Origin: Halolactibacillus alkaliphilus
Lineage (GTDB): Bacteria > Bacillota > Bacilli > Bacillales > Amphibacillaceae
Length of the DNA: 64,000 bases
Reading direction: 5' to 3'
Assembly (NCBI RefSeq): GCF_900115465.1
Contig: NZ_FOWN01000007.1
Span: 1 to 64,000, forward strand
Under the pieces are notes generated by a model, which ran no database searches, was not told the origin of the DNA, and worked only from the letters and a program-made list of their open reading frames with translations. Positions 61,298 through 64,000 of the stretch are shown one piece after another; positions within the stretch are counted from its first letter, which is position 1, and every line of letters starts with the position of its first letter. The position numbers were made by a program, and so were the translations under genes.

Positions 61298-62605
61298 TCA
61301 TTTGTTTTTATTACGGTTTAATTGCTGTTTGATTCTCTGTTGTTGGCGTTTCATTTTTTTCTTATAGCCTGGTTTAACTTTATCAGGTTTTCTAACCCTT
61401 AACCACGCTTCACGGTCTGAGTCATGTCCATCTTTTTTACGACGCGTCCGCTCATCCCACGGCTTGATTTCACGCCATTCGCCGTTAACTATATCATACG
61501 TTGTGAAGTCAATTTTTCTTGAGGTTAATTTATTTAAAAGAGCGTAGTCATCCTCATGATAAATATTAATTGCCGTTCCTTCCATTCCTGCCCGAGCAGT
61601 ACGTCCGATACGGTGGATATAAAACTCTTCTTCCTTTGGAAGTTGAGCATTAATAACATGACTAATACCTTTAATATCGATTCCACGCGCTGCTAAGTCT
61701 GTTGCGACAATATACTGATATTTTAAGGCTTGAATATCTTTTAGTACACGCTTACGTTCCCGTGAAGGTAAACCACCATGAATCATCCCAGCATTTATTC
61801 CTTTATCAAGCAAAGAATTATGCAATTTATTTGCTTCATCTTTATTATTAGTAAAAATGATCGCTAAATAAGGGTTAATTGCTAGCGTAATATCACTAAT
61901 TACATCTGCTAATTTCCGGTGGCGTAATGGTATCAAACGGTGTTCAATTTTCTCTGGTGCAAAATGATCCTTAATATGCACGTGAGTAGGGTTTTGCAAA
62001 TATTTCTTTAAGAACGGTTGCAAACGCTCCGGTATAGTGGCCGAAAAAACAGCCAATTGAATCCCTTGATTCGCCTTTGTTAACATTTGATCGATTTCAT
62101 TAATCAACCCTAAATCAAGCATCAAATCTGCTTCATCTACCACTAAACTAGTAGCCGAATACAAATCAACGGCTCCTACATTAACTAAATCTAATAGACG
62201 CCCTGGTGTTGCTACAATAATATGCGGTTGTTCCTTTAACTTCTCAATTGAGCGCTTTTTATCTGTACCCCCGATAAACAACTTCGCTTGAATGACATCT
62301 TTATTGCCAGATAATTCAATGATTTTTTTTACTTCTTCATGTATCTGAGTAGCTAATTCACGTGTGGGTGATGTCACCACAAATTGAACTTCTCTTTTTT
62401 CTAAATTTATTCTATTAAATAACGGGAGTAAAAAGGCATGTGTTTTTCCTGATCCTGTATGTGACTGACCGATCACGCTTTCTCCTCTTAACATGGCTGG
62501 TATAACTTTTTGCTGGATGGGGGTTGGTGTTTTGAAACCTAACCCATCAATGACCTCGTGAATCCATGGTTTTAATGCATATTCCTTAAATAAATGATTT
62601 TCCAT
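61298..62605 (-). CDS. cshB: DEAD-box RNA helicase CshB (YqfR)
   Basis: 435 residues from the ATG at 62605. Motifs: Q motif [14 protein letters not shown], Walker [16 protein letters not shown] in [16 protein letters not shown], and C-terminal [10 protein letters not shown]. The tail is very basic ([20 protein letters not shown]), suited to RNA binding. In B. subtilis CshB works with cold-shock proteins at low temperature. Confidence 0.95.
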   Translation of the reverse strand: MENHLFKEYALKPWIHEVIDGLGFKTPTPIQQKVIPAMLRGESVIGQSHTGSGKTHAFLLPLFNRINLEKREVQFVVTSPTRELATQIHEEVKKIIELSGNKDVIQAKLFIGGTDKKRSIEKLKEQPHIIVATPGRLLDLVNVGAVDLYSATSLVVDEADLMLDLGLINEIDQMLTKANQGIQLAVFSATIPERLQPFLKKYLQNPTHVHIKDHFAPEKIEHRLIPLRHRKLADVISDITLAINPYLAIIFTNNKDEANKLHNSLLDKGINAGMIHGGLPSRERKRVLKDIQALKYQYIVATDLAARGIDIKGISHVINAQLPKEEEFYIHRIGRTARAGMEGTAINIYHEDDYALLNKLTSRKIDFTTYDIVNGEWREIKPWDERTRRKKDGHDSDREAWLRVRKPDKVKPGYKKKMKRQQQRIKQQLNRNKNK

Positions 62606-62684
62606 AATATTCTCCTTTTTTAAAAGCAACACGTGACGTTTTAAATGCTTCTCAAGTATAACGCAGTTTTTAGTATGTGCCTAG

Positions 62685-63806
62685 TTAACGATAACTGAAC
62701 GGATTCGTATTAATTGAAGATATATCTACAATTATGTCTCGATTGATTCTCATTAAAATTTCCCTACAAATAGATTGCACATCCTCTTTCATGACTGCTT
62801 CTAAATAATGGCCAGCGTCAATAATATTAAGCCCTAACTGTTCAGCATCTTGTGCAGGGTGAAATGTCACATCACCCGTAATATACACATCGGCTTTTTT
62901 ATCAATCGCATCAAAAGAGAATTTTTCTCCACTACCACCTAACACCGCTACGCGTTTGATTATTTTACTGTCCTGCCCGACGACACGAACACCTTCTAAG
63001 TTAAACGTAGCTTTCACCTGTTGAACAAATGATTCAAAAGTTACCGGTTTAGGTAAGTCGCCAATCCGACCGATTCCTTGAACTTGCCCCTCATTGAGTA
63101 GTGGCACTAAGTCATATGCCGGCGACTCATAAGGATGAAATTCTTTAATTATATTACACGCTAATGCTATTTGGTCTTCATCGATTAGATAAGCTAACTT
63201 CACTTCTTCAACTGATTCACGCACATTAATAGAACCGATAAAAGGGTGTGCTTTCTCTGTTGGTAAGAAATTACTTCTCCCTAAAGTTTCAAACATACAA
63301 GCTTCATAAGAGCCTAGCGTGCCTATGCCAGATGCTATTAATGCTTCATCAAGTGCTTGTTTATGGGTCAGTGGCACATAAACAAGCAACTTCACGCGTT
63401 TTAATGTGGATTCTGTGACTAATGTGTCTATGTTTGTTAAGTGCAATCGACGCGCTAATTGATCATTCATACCGCCTTCTAGACGATCATAATTTGTGTG
63501 AGCAGAATATATGACGATATCATTTAAAAAACACTTTTTAACTATTTTTCCTCTTGTAGTTGAAGCATCAATTCTTTTCATAGGCTTAAACATGATTGGG
63601 TGGTGGCTAATGATCAGGTTTGCCCCCAAAGCTATCGCTTCATCAATCACTGCCTCATTGATATCAAGTGTTGTCATAATACCCTTTAAAGGTATTGATG
63701 AATCGCCAATTTGCAAGCCTACATTGTCCCAATCATAAGCTAAATGCGTTGGCACATCTGATTCAAACTGTTTTAGAAAATCTTTAATCTGTAATTGTGT
63801 CGTCAT
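62685..63806 (-). CDS. yqfO: Nif3-like dinuclear metal-center protein YqfO
   Basis: 373 residues. NIF3 domains (about 1-125 and 240-373) enclose a PII-like insert (about 130-235) typical of the Bacillus form. Metal ligands in ISHHPIMFKPM, SAHTNYD and YITGDVTFHPAQDAEQLG/DAGHYLEA. Related enzymes are GTP cyclohydrolase-like or metal chaperones; function unsettled. It overlaps trmK by 23 bases. Confidence 0.95.
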   Translation of the reverse strand: MTTQLQIKDFLKQFESDVPTHLAYDWDNVGLQIGDSSIPLKGIMTTLDINEAVIDEAIALGANLIISHHPIMFKPMKRIDASTTRGKIVKKCFLNDIVIYSAHTNYDRLEGGMNDQLARRLHLTNIDTLVTESTLKRVKLLVYVPLTHKQALDEALIASGIGTLGSYEACMFETLGRSNFLPTEKAHPFIGSINVRESVEEVKLAYLIDEDQIALACNIIKEFHPYESPAYDLVPLLNEGQVQGIGRIGDLPKPVTFESFVQQVKATFNLEGVRVVGQDSKIIKRVAVLGGSGEKFSFDAIDKKADVYITGDVTFHPAQDAEQLGLNIIDAGHYLEAVMKEDVQSICREILMRINRDIIVDISSINTNPFSYR

Positions 63807-64000
63807 CTTTTAACACCTCTTTGATCCATGCTAACTGTGTTTGAAATGATTGAAGCTTTTCTTGATTGATTACTTTAGCTTTAGACATCTCTTTAATAAC
63901 TCGTTCTATATTCAATTTTTCTCTTTGCCACTTTTCTTTAAAAATATCCGATGATTGTTTTAATAAAAAAGGACCAAATAACTGCGCTTTATCCGTCAGA
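63784..64000 (-). CDS. trmK: tRNA (adenine-N1) methyltransferase TrmK, C-terminal end (runs off the window)
   Basis: The last 71 codons: LTDKAQLFGPFLLKQSSDIF, then a helical region EKWQREKLNIERVIKEM and QTQLAWIKEVLKDDDTITD-stop. The coiled-coil C-terminus and the overlap with yqfO match B. subtilis YqfN/TrmK, which makes m1A22 in tRNA. The catalytic domain is beyond 64000. Confidence 0.88.
   Translation of the reverse strand, partial: LTDKAQLFGPFLLKQSSDIFKEKWQREKLNIERVIKEMSKAKVINQEKLQSFQTQLAWIKEVLKDDDTITD

Noticed and set aside
1-64000. CRISPR array or cas genes
   Set aside because: No regularly spaced short repeats found; the only nuclease relatives are IscB and the TnpB relic.

Overview
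The window looks like the chromosome of a low-GC, endospore-forming, naturally competent Gram-positive bacterium of the Bacillaceae. It carries spo0A, spoIVB, the eight-gene spoIIIA operon and a seven-gene comG operon. Gene order broadly follows the Bacillus subtilis yqj-yqi-yqh-yqg-yqf region. Presence of an OLE RNA (a family concentrated in extremophilic or anaerobic Firmicutes) and a NptA-type Na+/phosphate transporter fit a halophilic or alkaliphilic lineage. The genus cannot be fixed from sequence alone. Most genes lie on the minus strand.

Layout: 1-541 holds the 5' part of an IscB gene and its upstream omega/HEARO RNA, directly behind the M20 peptidase yqjE. 1936-2762 holds three very small genes (a Prli42-like stressosome anchor, a 36-residue membrane ORF and a frameshifted small gene). 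yqjA and a chemoreceptor follow. A branched-chain 2-oxoacid dehydrogenase operon (lpdV-bkdAA-bkdAB-bkdB) follows, then an aspartokinase III and spo0A-spoIVB. A group II intron relic sits exactly behind the recN terminator.

15-25.6 kb is a dense minus-strand series: accB-accC-yqhY, then nusB-folD-xseA-xseB-ispA-[OLE RNA]-oapA-tlyA-argR-recN. The OLE RNA (about 18695-19308) has its own promoter. OLE plus oapA sit where B. subtilis has dxs. 25.9-43.8 kb is conserved core: spoIIIA, efp, papA, yqhP, mntR, yqhL, aroK, comG, yqgX, an LtaS-like synthase, glcK, yqgQ, 5-formyl-THF cyclo-ligase and a zinc-free rpmG.

43.8-50.4 kb is an accessory islet bounded by 161-bp direct repeats. It contains a full IS1634-type element with a truncated end, a decayed IS3-type element, a cargo pair (secreted protein plus lipoprotein) and an internally deleted IS1634 copy. 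Core then resumes: a DUF6115-like protein, a YceG-like protein, pbpA, sodA, six tRNA genes (Asn, Met, His, Ile2, Ser, Phe) with a strong promoter, nptA, a lytic transglycosylase, yqfT, a decayed TnpB element containing a perfect 40-bp palindrome, nfo, cshB, yqfO and the end of trmK.

The most notable content is RNA-based: OLE RNA with its membrane partner OapA, two relatives of the OMEGA (IscB/TnpB) RNA-guided nuclease family, and a group II intron relic.
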